The position numbers were made by a program, and so were the translations under genes. From Caenorhabditis elegans (taxonomy: Eukaryota; Nematoda; Chromadorea; Rhabditida; Rhabditidae), in assembly GCF_000002985.6 (NCBI RefSeq), contig NC_003280.10, forward strand, positions 8,614,501-8,678,500: a stretch of 64,000 nt of DNA. Direction: 5' to 3'. The notes under the pieces were generated by a model. That model had not been told where the DNA came from, searched no databases, and was given only the letters and a program-made list of their open reading frames with translations. Shown piece by piece: positions 13,363 to 26,100 of this stretch; within the stretch, counting starts at the first letter, position 1; each line of letters begins with the position of its first letter.

Positions 13363-15570
13363 TTATCCAAGTGCCCGTTCCCAAACGTCTAAACCAGGAA
13401 ATGCAACAGCCTGTCCAGTCTGGAAACCTGCTCCAACAAACGGAGAACTAACTCCGAATGTGTGTCGAACATCTCCTTCCTTGTAATTCACTCCAACATG
13501 ATCATTTTGCTGATAGTAACCACCGACTCCGTATCCGTTGTCAACTTTCAAATTTCCAGCGTCTTTTCCGTGTAATGGGAATGACACCGTATTGTGCTGA
13601 CCACCTTCAACTCCCAGAGATTGAACAAGTGGAATGTTCCAGTGATTCTGAAAATATTTAGTTAATTGAGGAACATCAAAGTGATTTTACAGATTACCTT
13701 GTATCCATACTTTCCATCATACCAATTGGCTCCAACTTCTTGATCTCCGTGGAAGTAGTCTCTGGAAATTTAATTTTTTATCAATCATTTTTACAGCTTT
13801 TCAGCTCAATTATCAAATTCTGATAAACCGCTTTTATGAGTTTTCTGTTTTTTCTACAAGTTGATCAAAGCCTTACCTCACTCCTACAGATGTTGAAGCA
13901 CCTCCACCCCATGCTCCAAATGGAATTCCCAATCCAACTCCAACTCCAACAGCTCCTTCTTCATTAAGTGGATAATAGGGAATACCCTTCACATCGACAT
14001 TTGCAAGATTGATGTTGACCTGAAAATTGGTAAGCATGATCAGTGATTTTTTTTTAATAGTGTAAGATTTATTTCCGAAACTAATTGTCAGAGTTTGATT
14101 GAAATGAATCGTCTATTTGAAAAACCTTACCCCAGAATCAAAACTGTTTGCAATCGCTCCCAGTGGATCACCCTTTTCAATAAATTGAGCACAATCTCTG
14201 AAATATGCTGCACATCTTCCAGCATTTCTGGCTGAAGTCTTTTTAGGTTGACAATGTTTCTGAACAAGTGGCCCAACTCGAGCACATTTTGTTTGAAGGA
14301 TACGAACTTCTTCGGCGCTCAGTGCACGGTAACGCTGGAATTTTTTGTGTTGGTGCAATAATCCAGAAAATTAATTAATTTTTATATTAATGTGCATATC
14401 TCTATACTTTCACTTACCACAGGCTTTTGCTCAGAATTTTCGTCGTGGGCGGCATGGATATCTCTTCTTTTTGCGGCTTTCATTGAAGGAGGAAGTGGTG
14501 GAGGTTCAATCACTGGAAAATTTTATTTTTGATTTGTTCAAGACTGTAAAATCATTTAAAGCAAACAGAACATAAATTCTGGTTCTCAAAACGCATAATA
14601 AAAGTTTTCAAAAAAAAATCAAAAAAATTTCCCATGAAAAATATTTGCCTTTAATAACATTTAATTTTTCACAGTTCCAAAAAAAGAAAGTTATCGGAAA
14701 TATCTCTCCACACTTTCCCTATCATCCAAAGTTTTTGGCATCAAACGTCACTTGATATTTGTACTCATTTAATAGTTAACACCTGTTACATCATCAGATA
14801 TCACGTAGGTCTTAAACACAAGTGTGTAAAATTCTGATCCCTCCGGTTTATTTTATTTGTGTTTACACTTGTTTTCCTATTGCGCAACTTAGCCTATATA
14901 TTCGGAATTCGCTTTCAATATGAAAATCTTGTGTACTTACGGAAAGAACACTCATAACTTATAAAAAAAACTTACTTTCCAATTTCCCAGAATTTGAGTC
15001 TCTGACATTTCGGGCTTTCAACTGCTCACACATTTCGAGATCCGGGTTTCGAGCACACGCGAGTTTTATAAGATGCTCTCTATCCATGCCAGCATACACT
15101 GAATTTTAATATTTGGAGTTTAAGTTGGAGAAAAATAGTTTTCATAAAGCATTTCTCACAGCTCGTTTAAAATTTTGGATTTTTCTCAAAAAGTTTTCCT
15201 ACTTCCAAACGCTCTTAAAGTATAAAAAATAACCAAAAAGGGCAATTTAGCAATTATATGAGCCTGGGAAGTAGTTGCAAAAATTAATTTAAAATTCCCA
15301 GATCGAAACTGAAAGCCAAAGCCTACTATGCCGTTAAAATTATAATTTCTTTCTGTAGCTAAAGTAAAAAATCTTTCAGCAAGTTTTGCATGCCTTGTAG
15401 GTCGACGGGTAAAATAGTTTTGCCTACCAAAAACTGTAAAAGTTTCTCTAGACTTAAAAAAAAAACATTTTTATTATAAGTTTAACAAATTTGAAAAATT
15501 CTATCGACGCCTTACCTGAAGAAAAATATGCAAAAAATAAAGAAGCTGTGAAATAGTTATAGTTCCTCAT
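13363..15570 (-). CDS. Predicted secreted protein of unknown function, cysteine-containing, Gly-rich C-terminal half
   Basis: Seven exons on the minus strand: 15570-15516, 15098-14976, 14512-14418, 14334-14131, 14019-13877, 13761-13698 and 13647-13363. Phases agree and give 322 residues. The first exon encodes an apparent signal peptide (MRNYNYFTASLFFAYFSS). Residues about 19-60 carry paired cysteines (LACARN..LEMCEQ). A Pro-rich linker (IEPPPLPPS) follows, then a second cysteine module (KCARVG, KHCQPKK, GRCAAYFRDCAQF). The C-terminal half has no cysteine, is Gly- and Tyr-rich (GAVGVGVGLGIPFGAWGGG; YGVGGYYQQND) and looks extracellular. I do not recognise the family. It may be a nematode-specific matrix or cuticle-associated protein; that is inference from secretion signal and composition only. 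Confidence 0.8.
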
Positions 15571-16282
15571 AATTGAAACAGTATGACAAATGAAGAAAGT
15601 AAGGTTTAGACACTGACGAATGAAAGTAGATGTGGTGGCAAAGAAATTACAACCAAGTATTCGAAAAACGAGAAAAAATAGGTATAGCGGGATTTTTGAG
15701 ACAGCAGGTAAGAGACGACGAGTGTTTATAGTAGATGATCACGTCGTTCGATTTTAATCAACAAGAAGGTGAAGGTCGTGAAAGTAGAATCATAAGTGAC
15801 AGAAACAGAGAGAGAGAAACAAATCACAAAACAATTGAAATAGGTAAAGATGCCTTGTAACAGCGGGAAGTCACGTGGAGAACAAAAGCCTTTTTTCGAA
15901 AAAAATTGTTTTGAAAAACATTTTTTCCGAGAAATTTGTCATTTTTTTATTTTTTACTTACTTTTTTGTTGTTGCATGGTCAACGTTCAAAATAATTAAT
16001 GACGAAAGCAGGATATTTTTGAAATTCTAAGAATAGAATGGGTGGAGCTATGACTGTTTCTCGGAAATTATCTTCAAATTTCTTAGACAAGCAATTTTAG
16101 TTTTAATTTATTTTCGTTAAAAAACATTGGAAGCTTTCAAGTGAGGTTTCATTGAAGATTTTTAAAGTTTTTGACATTAATTTCGATCCAATATGAAACA
16201 TTTTTATTCAATATCACAAAATCAAAACCTGAGTATCAATGTTATGCAAATATATCTAAAGATCTAGAATTAAAGCAATTTT
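15571..16282. other. Intergenic region
   Basis: About 710 bp upstream of the secreted-protein gene and downstream of the ZP gene, both minus strand. A minus-strand AATAAA (plus TTTATT at 16203-16208) fits the ZP gene's 3' end. No coding or RNA gene seen. Confidence 0.5.
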
Positions 16283-19200
16283 TCAAAATTTCCTTGACCC
16301 AGGTCGATCGTCAGCATAAATAAGATTGTCAATCGATTTTTTGTAATAGAATCGTTGAGTTATAAGCGCCAATATTGAGATAACCTGAAAATCAAAATAA
16401 AGATTTGGAAGCTTGAAAATTGTTACCTGTAGTACTCCCAAAGTCGTCAATAATAAAGTGTTGCTGACATAGTTTTCCGATGTTGTACATTTCATTGGTT
16501 CTGGCCCCGATTGTTCACGAGCTTCTCCCAATCTAAATTTCTCTGCACTTGGCTCATTTTCCAAAATCATAATCTTTGTCGTTTCAACTTCTAACGTTAT
16601 ATTTGCGTCTTCCAATACTCGTTTATGACTTCGAGGACTCCGATGTTGGTATACAGAAGCTTTCGTTGGATACGGAAGAGGCTCTAGCTCGCTGTCCATT
16701 GTTTTGGATATTGTTTCCACGTGGAATACTTCTGAATAAATCATCAATCATCGTTAATATTTTACACAGGTTGTGGTGATGTCATAATAAAAAAGTATCA
16801 AAATGGTTTCAAAGTGAGCATTCGCGCCAGTTTGTCGCAAATGTTTGTTTGATTTCATGGTGCCATAAAACTTTTGAAACCGTTTTTCTAGCTGTGTTCT
16901 TTACAATTTTTATAAAAATTTGAATAGTGCAAAAGTAAATGCCATAATACATTTACAGTAACCCTACAGTACTCCTACAATAACCGCGATTTACAATTAC
17001 GAATGATCTGGTCAATTTGACACATTCTGACTGACGTAGTCTAGAAGCGACTCTAGATTTTTAGACTTTAGATTCAATATTCCACTTACCTCGTTTCGGT
17101 AATTTCTCAGGTTCTGCAACAAGTGAAATCTTGTTTTGTTTAGCCTGTGACTCATCTTTCGCGATTTCTATACCGTATTCATTGACGCCTGCGTCTGATG
17201 ATTTTCTTTTGACGCCGAATTCTGCAGTGTTGTCTTGACCAACACCTTCTCCTGATTCTACGTTTGGAAAGTTGTAGCCGTTTCGGAATTTGCTCGAAGG
17301 AGAAAAGGAATTGTTCTGAAAATGGAATGAATAGGAAAAATATTGAAATGCGGGCCAAAGTTTTATGCAAAACAGCAAAACGTCCTTATTATTTTTTATC
17401 CAATAGTAATTTGGCATTTCCAACTCTGCATATTATCTAGGTCATGTTAAAACTATTAGCACGAGTGGGGTTCGAACCCACGCGGTGTTATCCACCATTG
17501 GAACTTAAGGCCAACGCCTTAACCACTCGGCCATCGTGCTATACTGAAAATGCCAAAAACGTATCTAGGGGACGAAAAGAGAACGAGATGAGCAATTGTT
17601 CGAGAAAATAGTGGCAACAGGCATACACGGAGAGACAACAGAGTGTTCATGTTATTGTGTGACGGGCGGCGTTGATTTTCAAAATAAAAAAAATTACACG
17701 CCATAAAAAAGGGGAGGTGCGAGGTTTCAATATCTTTCGATCTCTAGTTTCGTCGGAAAGTCGCTGGACTTCTCCAAAGGTTCCGCTTAATTCCAGAAAT
17801 GATTCAAGATTACTTACGTCTTCGTCTCTTTGTACTGTTTTCAGTTGTAAACTGCTCGATGTAGTGGTTTTGTGAGTTGTTGTTGAGAATGCTTGTGCTC
17901 TTTCTCGTGTTGTAGTAGATCTTACTGTAGTTGTAGATCCTTCTGATGTATTTTCAGTTCTTGGTGGTAACGTTTCCACACCTCCACCTTCATCAAACTT
18001 TTCTCCATTCTTCTCATGCTTCACATAATGAACTTTGATAGGTCCCAAGTCCATGGGTCGACATATTGGTGGCTGAAATTAACTTCTAACTGGAATAGTC
18101 AGAAAATATTACCGAAATTCCTTCACAACCATTTTCTTGTTTTTGACAAGTGGTGATTTGACATGAGAAATGAACCATCACTTGGTCAGCATATCGAAAT
18201 GCACGAACTGCTGTGAATGCAGATTTGAGATCATCGGAATATGATACTTCAGGAAATAGACTAAAATCTGTCACACATCTGAAAGCGATATTTGAAGGCT
18301 AAATCTATTCAACTTCAATTACCCTCTCTCATCAATAAACTGAAAATCTTTTCCAGATTCATCTCTAACAACACACGAATGAACAACAAATCCGAATCTA
18401 TCTGAATCACATGTCCACTTGTGAACAACTACATCTCCAACATTAGCAAATCGAACAACTGGACCATTTAGTGAACCGGAGAGTACATCATATCGACATT
18501 TTGGAGCATTTTTACTTTGCAGTGCGGTAGATGGAATGTCTCTGAAAAGTATGGTTTTTAGAAATTTTTAATGTAAACTAGAAATCCCGACAATAACTGT
18601 GTTCTGCTAAACTATCAGTTATCAAAAAAAAAACAAAGAATTTAAGTTTGTAAGTTTGTAAGTTTGTAAGTTTGTTTACTTACGACACATTAATCCGCTG
18701 TTGAAGAGTTGATTCCTGTTGTCTATAAATGCAATTCAATCGATATGCTTTATCAAATGAAGTCACAAATAATGGATGATGTTGTATAATTACAGTCACA
18801 TCATATGATATTGACGGAGGTGCTACCTGAATTTATATTTGCAGGTTTCAAATGTTAAGCCTAGTAAGCTTACGTTTCTGCGGCGTCTCACATTACAAGG
18901 TCCGCGAAATGGTAGATCCATGACAATTGGTCGGTTAGTTAGACGAGTACAGTAGTTTAAATGGCAAACTCTAAAACATTGGGTATTCATTGTTTTCCTT
19001 AACCTTTATCTCTGTGGAGGTTCCTGCTATGAAAAGTTGGTTTCGAATATCTTGCAAAGTTTTTAAATTATAATTTCTCACTCAATGTTCAACTGTCCAT
19101 CAAAACCATTCTCACTTCTCAATTCATTGTTGCCCTTGAAAAAATAAACTAATACTTCCTCGAAAACCCACTCACTTTGACAGTTACAAAATAAACATAA

Positions 19201-19817
19201 TCGTTCTCATATTCTTTTTTTCAAAAACATGTTGCATTTGAAGCACCTCAATTGTATGTAGGTCAATAAGTATTACTTACGTTTGAGGAAAGAATCCACG
19301 AACATACACGTGACCACCAAATGTGCCAGTTGGGTTGATATGAAGACGAATGCCTTCTGAGCCACATTCCTAAAAAAAATGAAAGGAAAAATGTTAGGCA
19401 TTACCTTTAATTTGTTCGAAAAAATAAAACAGTCAAACTAAAAACATTCTACACAAGACGAAAAATTTCCAGCAAGAACTACCGTATTTTCCCTATTAGG
19501 CTTGCACTCCCACTGCACTATTTTGCTGGTGTGCATTTAGGTTCTGTTCTGTTCAACAATCAATACATAGAGGAATATTTTGACTGTGAGCTCATGGTCT
19601 TGTGGTATTCTGTTTCATCAAAAAATATATTGTAAAGCTCCAAAAACCCGAAATTTGAGTTTTAAGGTATATGAAATACAGTTTTTCATAATATAGTTTG
19701 ACCTACCAGTTTTGGTGGTTCCATATGTGTGTAGTAGAAATTGTAATTGCTATTATCAGCTATAACATTCTTCACAACAAATATTATTATCATGAAACAA
19801 TTGACAAAAGTCATCAT
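16283..19817 (-). CDS. Cuticlin-like ZP-domain transmembrane protein
   Basis: Exons on the minus strand: 19817-19707, 19369-19281, an unresolved part in 19180-19082, then 18970-18874, 18826-18684, 18541-18323, 18278-18113, 18072-17818, 17315-17090, 16731-16427 and 16384-16283; about 600 residues. The first exon gives a signal peptide. The ZP domain is recognised from GTFGGHVYVRGFF, LPFRGPCNVRRR, HHPLFVTSFDKAYRLNC, VVHKWTCDSDRFGFVVHSC, DERGCVTD and the FRYADQVMVHFSCQITTC segment. A Thr-rich linker (TTTVRSTTTRERAQAFSTTT) precedes a low-complexity tail. A C-terminal membrane span is split over the last two exons (NTLLLTTLGVLQ then VISILALITQRFYY). Worm ZP proteins polymerise in the apical matrix or cuticle; that role is inferred. 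The exon junction near 19.1-19.28 kb does not close with consensus sites (see findings). Confidence 0.82.
17457..17540 (-). tRNA. tRNA-Leu (anticodon UAA)
   Basis: Minus strand, 84 nt. The 7-bp acceptor stem AGCACGA pairs exactly with TCGTGCT, followed by discriminator A. The D-arm region has the usual box A (TGGCCGAGTGGTTAAGGCG). The anticodon arm is TTGGC-CTTAAGT-TCCAA, reading UAA with G37 (the 31-39 pair is C.U). A long variable arm is typical of Leu. Box B is intact (GGTTCGAACCC). There is no intron in the tRNA. It lies in the same orientation inside an intron (17316-17817) of the ZP gene. Confidence 0.93.
18644..18675. repeat. Four tandem copies of AAGTTTGT
   Basis: A perfect 8-bp unit repeated four times inside an intron of the ZP gene, ending close to the 5' splice donor at 18683. 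It is a simple sequence repeat, possibly length-variable between strains. Confidence 0.85.
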
Positions 19818-21987
19818 GAATCCACTAATAATACAGTAGTCATGGGCACATCAAAGTAAGCCAAAACTAACTATTCAAAACCGAATTATTACGAGATTTC
19901 TCCGCAGCGACGCAATCGCTTAATAGCACACCACGGGGGCTTGGAAAGTACGCGGCTAAGGAAGAAAACGAAACGGTGCGTCCACCCCTCGAATACACAA
20001 AAGGACGGAAAAAGTAGAAGAAGTGGGCGGAGTCAAATGATGATGATGGCATTGGATGAGGTGTCGTTCGTCTGTTGATGGCGCCAATCGGTGATCACAG
20101 GATATTTGTGCCAAGGACCTCACAAAACGTGTAATTAAAGGTACATGATGATATAATAAGCAACTTTTTTGGAATGTAACGAGACTGGGAATATTTGGAA
20201 TACTAAAGTTCGGGACGATGTTTCGGGATATGAAGAGCCTTGAACATGACCTAGACATATTTTTTTAAATGTTCGTTAATAAAGTTGGGACCTAGTTTTC
20301 AAATTACAGAGAAAAATCGGGCTACAGATTAGAATTAATACATGAGCTAATGATTTTCAATTCCAGATGTTGAAAAGATATATTATAAACTTGAACAAAG
20401 AAAGCGAATCTGGTTTTTTAAAACAATAACTTTTATTTAAATGTTTTTCTCATCTTACAATTTTTCTCATCTTTTTAATAGAAATTTATTTAAAAAAGAG
20501 TTATTTTTATAAATTTTGGTTTGTACATGCACAGTTATGTAGTAACGCCTGTTCTGCGATCACAAAAGCTTATTTATGGTAGTTTTAAAATGATGATCGA
20601 CTAGAGTTATTGATAAGTAAAACCGACTGATTCATTGTGAAATTCCAAATAGAAATCTGTTAAAATAAGTTCAAAGTTCAGAATCAAATCAGTTGTACAT
20701 CAAAAAGAATTCACTAAACATATATTTCAAGTCAAGTATATCTTTAGCATTACAAATCCAACTCTTAATTTTTTTTTTCTTCTTAATCTGTTTTCCATTT
20801 CTACAGTAACCTACCTGTTCTCCATTTTCTACCACTTTCCCGTTTTTGCCTACTCACTCTAATCTCTTTTCTCTTTCCCAACCTAATCCATTTTTTGCCG
20901 TAACTTTTCTTCACATAATCATCTATCTATGTGACGCAATAACTTGTTACATGATTTCCGTGGTCAGTTCAGAATAGATTTCCGTCACTGGTGGAACAGA
21001 TTAGGCACGGATTTAGAAGAAGAAGCTGCGATGCTTTTGAAACTTTTGAATCAACAACGACGGAAAGTAAGAAGAATGGCATCTCATTATACTTTTAAAC
21101 AAGAATTTTCGGATCATCATCGTTGTCGTCACTTTTTTCAGAACTATGTGAGGAAATAGGAGGCAGGAAAATAGAAGATTAAGAGGTGTAATATTGGATG
21201 GAAAAAATTAATTAGAAATTCCAGTCAAACTTTAAACCTTTTTGTTAGTTAACAGGTTCAAGAGAGGCACATTTTTTTGTTGCGAATTTAAAATGAAAAT
21301 GTTTCCCGATCACGAGAAATTTCTTAAGTTTCGAGAGTATATTTTAGTGAGTTATCAAGTGAGCAAACTTTATTTTATTTCAAAAAAAGACAACATTTTT
21401 TCTTTGAAAAGGGTAGCTGCTAAAATTGAAATTGCGTTCGAAGATTTTTCATAAATTGCAGCAGTCAATTTAATGTTTATAGCTTGGCATTTAAGGGTTA
21501 CTCTCTGGCAACATCTTGGAAACTTATTGGAAACTGCTCAAATAGGTTTTCATGTTACTGACAGAAAATTATCTGAACAGCTCATTGTTTGATATAAAGC
21601 TTTGGGAGAAAGTTCTGCTCAGAGCCGAGAATTTTATATATATTATTCGTTTCTTTGCGCATACTGCGCGTCAGGGTCTCGGGGTATCTTGTCCCGCTCA
21701 TAAACGAGCCGGAGCTTTACATAAACCGGGTTGGATATTATAGAAGTTTTATTCTTGAAATTAAAATTCTTCATAAAAAACAAGGGAAGAAAAGATCACC
21801 GATAGAAAATGCACGGCATCGTAACAAGGTTGATGGGAGAAAAAATAAAATTATGTACAGAAAAAATTAATATTATTCGGATCGGATTGAGAAATACACG
21901 TTTCGAGGAGTTGAGGTGACTTTTTTCAAATGGAAAGTCGTTTAAAAATTTTCAAAAAAAAAAAATTTTAAAGTTCAAAAAATTAGA
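19818..21987. other. Intergenic region between ZP gene and vab-9
   Basis: About 2.2 kb lying upstream of the ZP gene and downstream of vab-9. Sequence at about 19,900-20,120 is GC-richer than the surroundings and sits next to the ZP gene start, so it may hold its promoter. Another GC-richer island is at about 21,650-21,735. ORFs here show no motif. No RNA gene recognised. Confidence 0.5.
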
Positions 21988-23172
21988 CTATCGGTCGGAG
22001 AGCTCTGGTGGTGGATTGTAGATAGTTTTTTCTTTATAATAAACTTCTTCGTGTTCCTTATCACAAATCAGCATAATCGTTGCACCAATTGTAAAAAGTG
22101 TTGCTCCCCATGCAATACCATATGACCAATCAACTTCCCAGTTCCTGCGGCTACCGTAGTCACTTATTTTTACGTAGAATGCAGCTGGGAACATAATCAA
22201 AGCGGTCAATTCCAGTAGAACTGAAATTATTCGTAAATTAAGTTTTTTGTGATTTCTTTATTTTTTTTTTGTTTGCACTGATTAGCATTTAGGCCTAATT
22301 TTATTCAAAATTTCAAAGTTTGAATAAACATTTTGAAAAATACAATATCTGCCTAGTTCGGATTTTAATTGAAATAATTATTATATTACAGACAAATTGA
22401 ATTTTTAAAAATTCAGTGACGGTCATTAAAATTTCATTATGTCGCTTTGAAATTATACCAATTTGATTAATTTGCAAAAAAAAAAAAAAAAAAACTCTGA
22501 AAAACTCACCAGAAAATCCAGAAATCATTGTCGCAATTCGGTACCATCGATATTTTCCACGGACATCTGATTTGCTGAGTCCAACAATATTGAAAATGGT
22601 AGAAAGTGCAGTGAGGAATAGAGCAACAATGAGAAGAACAGCTGCTGCGGTAAGGAATCCTGAAAAATAATGGAAATTGAAACTTTTTCTGGTACTGTTA
22701 GAATCTAATTGAAGAGTTTCAAAAGCTTTCTGACTCACCAGAATTCCTCGATGGCTTGTGACATGAACCAGGAGCAGGTGCACCAGGGAATGGAGCAGCA
22801 TGAGTTGGCTCATTTGTTGATGTGCATTCTTTGAAGAGACCCGTTCTGAATGATCCTGTCTTGAGCCAAGAAGTTGAGCAAAGAGCAACAATCATGAGAC
22901 CCACAGCAATGACTAGGCATATTAAGGAGATTATCTGGAAAATGGTCCATGGAGATAAATTATTAAAAATTTAAAAGTTCTTGTAACTCCTCTTTTTTTA
23001 GTTTCTAATCTTTGAAAAAATCATCATAAAATTATCATAATTATAATAGTAAGTTTTATATAATGAAAATATGTTTACTTAGTATAGGGTTATATAAATG
23101 TTTCAAACGACTTACTTTAAGAGGCCTAACTGCTGAAACGGCCTCAATGGTAGTTCGTTGGACTGCTACCAT
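21988..23172 (-). CDS. vab-9: Claudin/TMEM47-family four-pass junction protein
   Basis: Four exons on the minus strand: 23172-23116, 22934-22739, 22659-22510 and 22220-21988; phases agree and give 211 residues. Four hydrophobic spans are visible: IISLICLVIAVGLMIVALC; an exon 3 span (FLTAAAVLLIVALFLTALS); one from the end of exon 3 into exon 4; and IAWGATLFTIGATIMLIC. The first extracellular loop has the PMP22/claudin signature in the form W..(12)..GLF..C. The last span region WSYGIAWGATLFTIGATIML followed by EEVYY closely resembles vertebrate TMEM47/BCMP1. In C. elegans this protein acts at epithelial adherens junctions and in epidermal morphogenesis (recalled knowledge). The C-terminus IYNPPPELSDR is cytoplasmic by topology. 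Confidence 0.92.
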
Positions 23173-26100
23173 TTTGTCCCTTGAAGAGGATCTCTCGATG
23201 TCGGGAATTCTGAAATCACAACATTATAATTTCGGCAAAAAACTATATAGTGTAACTATTTTAAAAGTTTTGTTGAGTACTACAAGTTGTAAAGAGAGCA
23301 AGAAAGAGAGGAGAAAAATAAGAGTCTCAAGTGAGAGAGTTAGAGAGATAGAGAAAAAGAGAGAAGCTCTGGTATAATCGGCTAACTAGTTTTCACCACG
23401 AAACACTTCTTTTTTTTCGTTTGACGACCCGACAAATATTTATTTATAAACGCACAATATTATAACTGTCACACCAAAGCAAATGTGAATGTTAGAAAAA
23501 AGAGAAAAAGAAAAAAAACCAAGTAGTCGATGCTATCTAAATTGAATAAATGAGAGTGCGAAGAAATGAGAGTTTATTTTTTTTTTCTTTTTTTTTGCCT
23601 ATAAACATTCTGAATATTCTAGAAGAGTGAGAAAATATTCAACTTTTTTGTGAGTGTGCGTGTTTTTTTTTATTATTTAAAAATTGATCGATAAAAATAC
23701 CAAAAACTTTAGGAATCCTAGAACCGGAAAAATAAGAACACGGTGAGCACCAAGAGAGCACACTCTTGAAAATAGTTGGAAGATGCAAAGAAGGAGAGAG
23801 GAAATAAGAAAGAGATGGAAGGTGTATTGAATTTCAGTGCGCATTCCAATACACGCGCACACACCAGTTTGTGTGGTGCTTCTCCTGAATTTTGTATAGT
23901 TGGAAATCGAGAGTCTGTTTTTGCAGAATGAATGAAAACAAGGATGGATCGGTTGGAAGAATTTGGCACGACTAGAAAATGAGCATTGAAAAGTTGTGCT
24001 CTATTAAAATAAACTTTTTAACCAAAAGGTTGATTTGAAAAATGTTCAGAACACTGACTCAAATCACACCTAACTGTCATCCAGTTGTAAAAAAAAATAG
24101 TTTCGTGGTAGAGATCGGGGGAAGCTGTGGAGACGGAGGATGAGTTGTGAGTTATTATTACAAGTTGCGAAAATGTGAAAAGGAGGAGAAGTAGGACCGG
24201 AACAGCTGGGTTTATGAGAAGAAGGACAAGAAAGAGCAGAAGTCAACAAAAGAAAATTAGAAACTGGGAAAGAAGATAGAAGAGCTTGAACTTCAAACAT
24301 TTTGAAACGAACTTTTCAACAAATTGAAGTTTACATATTTCTAAAGAGTCTTTTACAGAAAAAGATTTGAGCTTAAAATTCTGGATTTTTGATGTTCAAG
24401 TTGTGTTATTGGAACACTCAAAAATAATGTGAACGAGGAGAATGCATCGAGTGTTGAGTTACAAAATATGTTTTGTTACAAATGAAATGGGGAAGAGAGG
24501 CAACCGAATGAAAAACAGCTGGACACACTAAACATGAGAAGTGGCACGCAGTTAAGATGAAAGTTTAACAGGTTGGAGAACCAATGGATACGAGTGAGAG
24601 AGGCTTCATTTTTAAAATTACTTTTTATGATTGATGATAAAATTTATAAGGCTGCCGATGATCACTTTAAAAAATCAATAAGAAAGCTGAAACGGGGCCA
24701 ATGGTTTGAAAATGAAAGAAGCACGCTTTCACTTCAAAAAAAAACAGCCTCCTAGTCGTTCACCAAGCATGCAAATGCCGTTAGTATTTGTGTATTTGTG
24801 CATGCCTTTGTGTGCTCTTCAAATTTTGAGCCTCGAACAACCATCAAACAAAAAAGAGCCGACAAGCACCCTTTCTCAGATGTTACCGAAAAAACAAAAT
24901 GGCAAATGATTTGAAATGTTTTGCAAATGCAAGAGTTTTTGAACAGGATTTTAAACATTTGAAAAATCAAGAGATATTGGTACGTGATGAGTGCGAAAAA
25001 GTGTTCGTGGGAGGAGTGAATGGTGGGAGCCCGATGAGAATTCAGTGTAAAATGAAGAGATATTTTTAGAGGAACAAAGTGAAAAAGCAGTGGAAAAAGA
25101 TAGATCTTGGCGATATACTAAATGTGTGATGTGATGTGATAATCTGGGTCAGAAGATGGAGTATTGGGTGCCAATTGGATGATAAATGGCTTTTCAAATG
25201 AGCAGTTTGAGGTTTTTGCATTTGAATTAATAAAGTTTCTGAAAGTTATCTGCAGAGTGGCTCTGTCTCAATTACTGATATTTCCACCCAAAACACGACA
25301 AATACCATCGTACAATCCCAAAAAGGTACACATTTTGAAGCGCGGAGCGATGTGTCATAAAGCAGTGAAAGAGGAACAATGGATAGTGACACATTGCATT
25401 GCACTCACAGGTTGCGTTGAATTTTCGAACCGCCCGTAAATGCGCAATGTTCATTCAAATTGGTGGTTGGATATGTGGGAGAGTTTGTGGATTTGGTAAG
25501 TGTTAGGCGCCAGGTAGGTGGAAAAATGATCAAAGGGGATTTCGAGGGGAGAAGGTTGAAAAGTCGAAAAAAAAATCGGAACCTTCTATCTGATTAGGTA
25601 ATATACAAAATCCAAATTAAGGTATAACATTGGAAAGCTGGGCCCGGATTTTTTCTAAAGATTTTTTTTTAATTTTAAATTTTCAGAATTTTTCAGCTGG
25701 CATTGTCAGCTTTCCCATGGCCATGTTTTTCTATAAGACTCACATCCCCTTACTTTTATTTGAGAGATTATCTCGGTTATTTTTGGTTTTATCAAAAAGT
25801 TTTCCACTAACTGAACACGTATAATTTTTTCTATTATTTGATTTTAAATCACCATAGATAGAACTGAAGACAGATGAGATATGACCCGTCAAAGTAAAGC
25901 AATAGAGATGTAAGTCTTATAGGGAAAATTTGGAAAATTAATTTTGATCTAATTCTCAAGAAGGTTGCCTTTAATATAATAGTACAAAAATTGTAAATTG
26001 TAGGCTGTGGTAATTTTGAGTTACCTAACAAACCTTTTCAAAATACTTAATTATTCAAAAATCTCGATATAAATTGCATTCAGGTAATATGTGCATCTTT

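Noticed and set aside
22313..22891. 192-residue minus-strand ORF extending beyond vab-9 exon 3
   Set aside because: It reads through introns of vab-9; only the exon part is membrane-protein-like and the rest is A/T-run translation.
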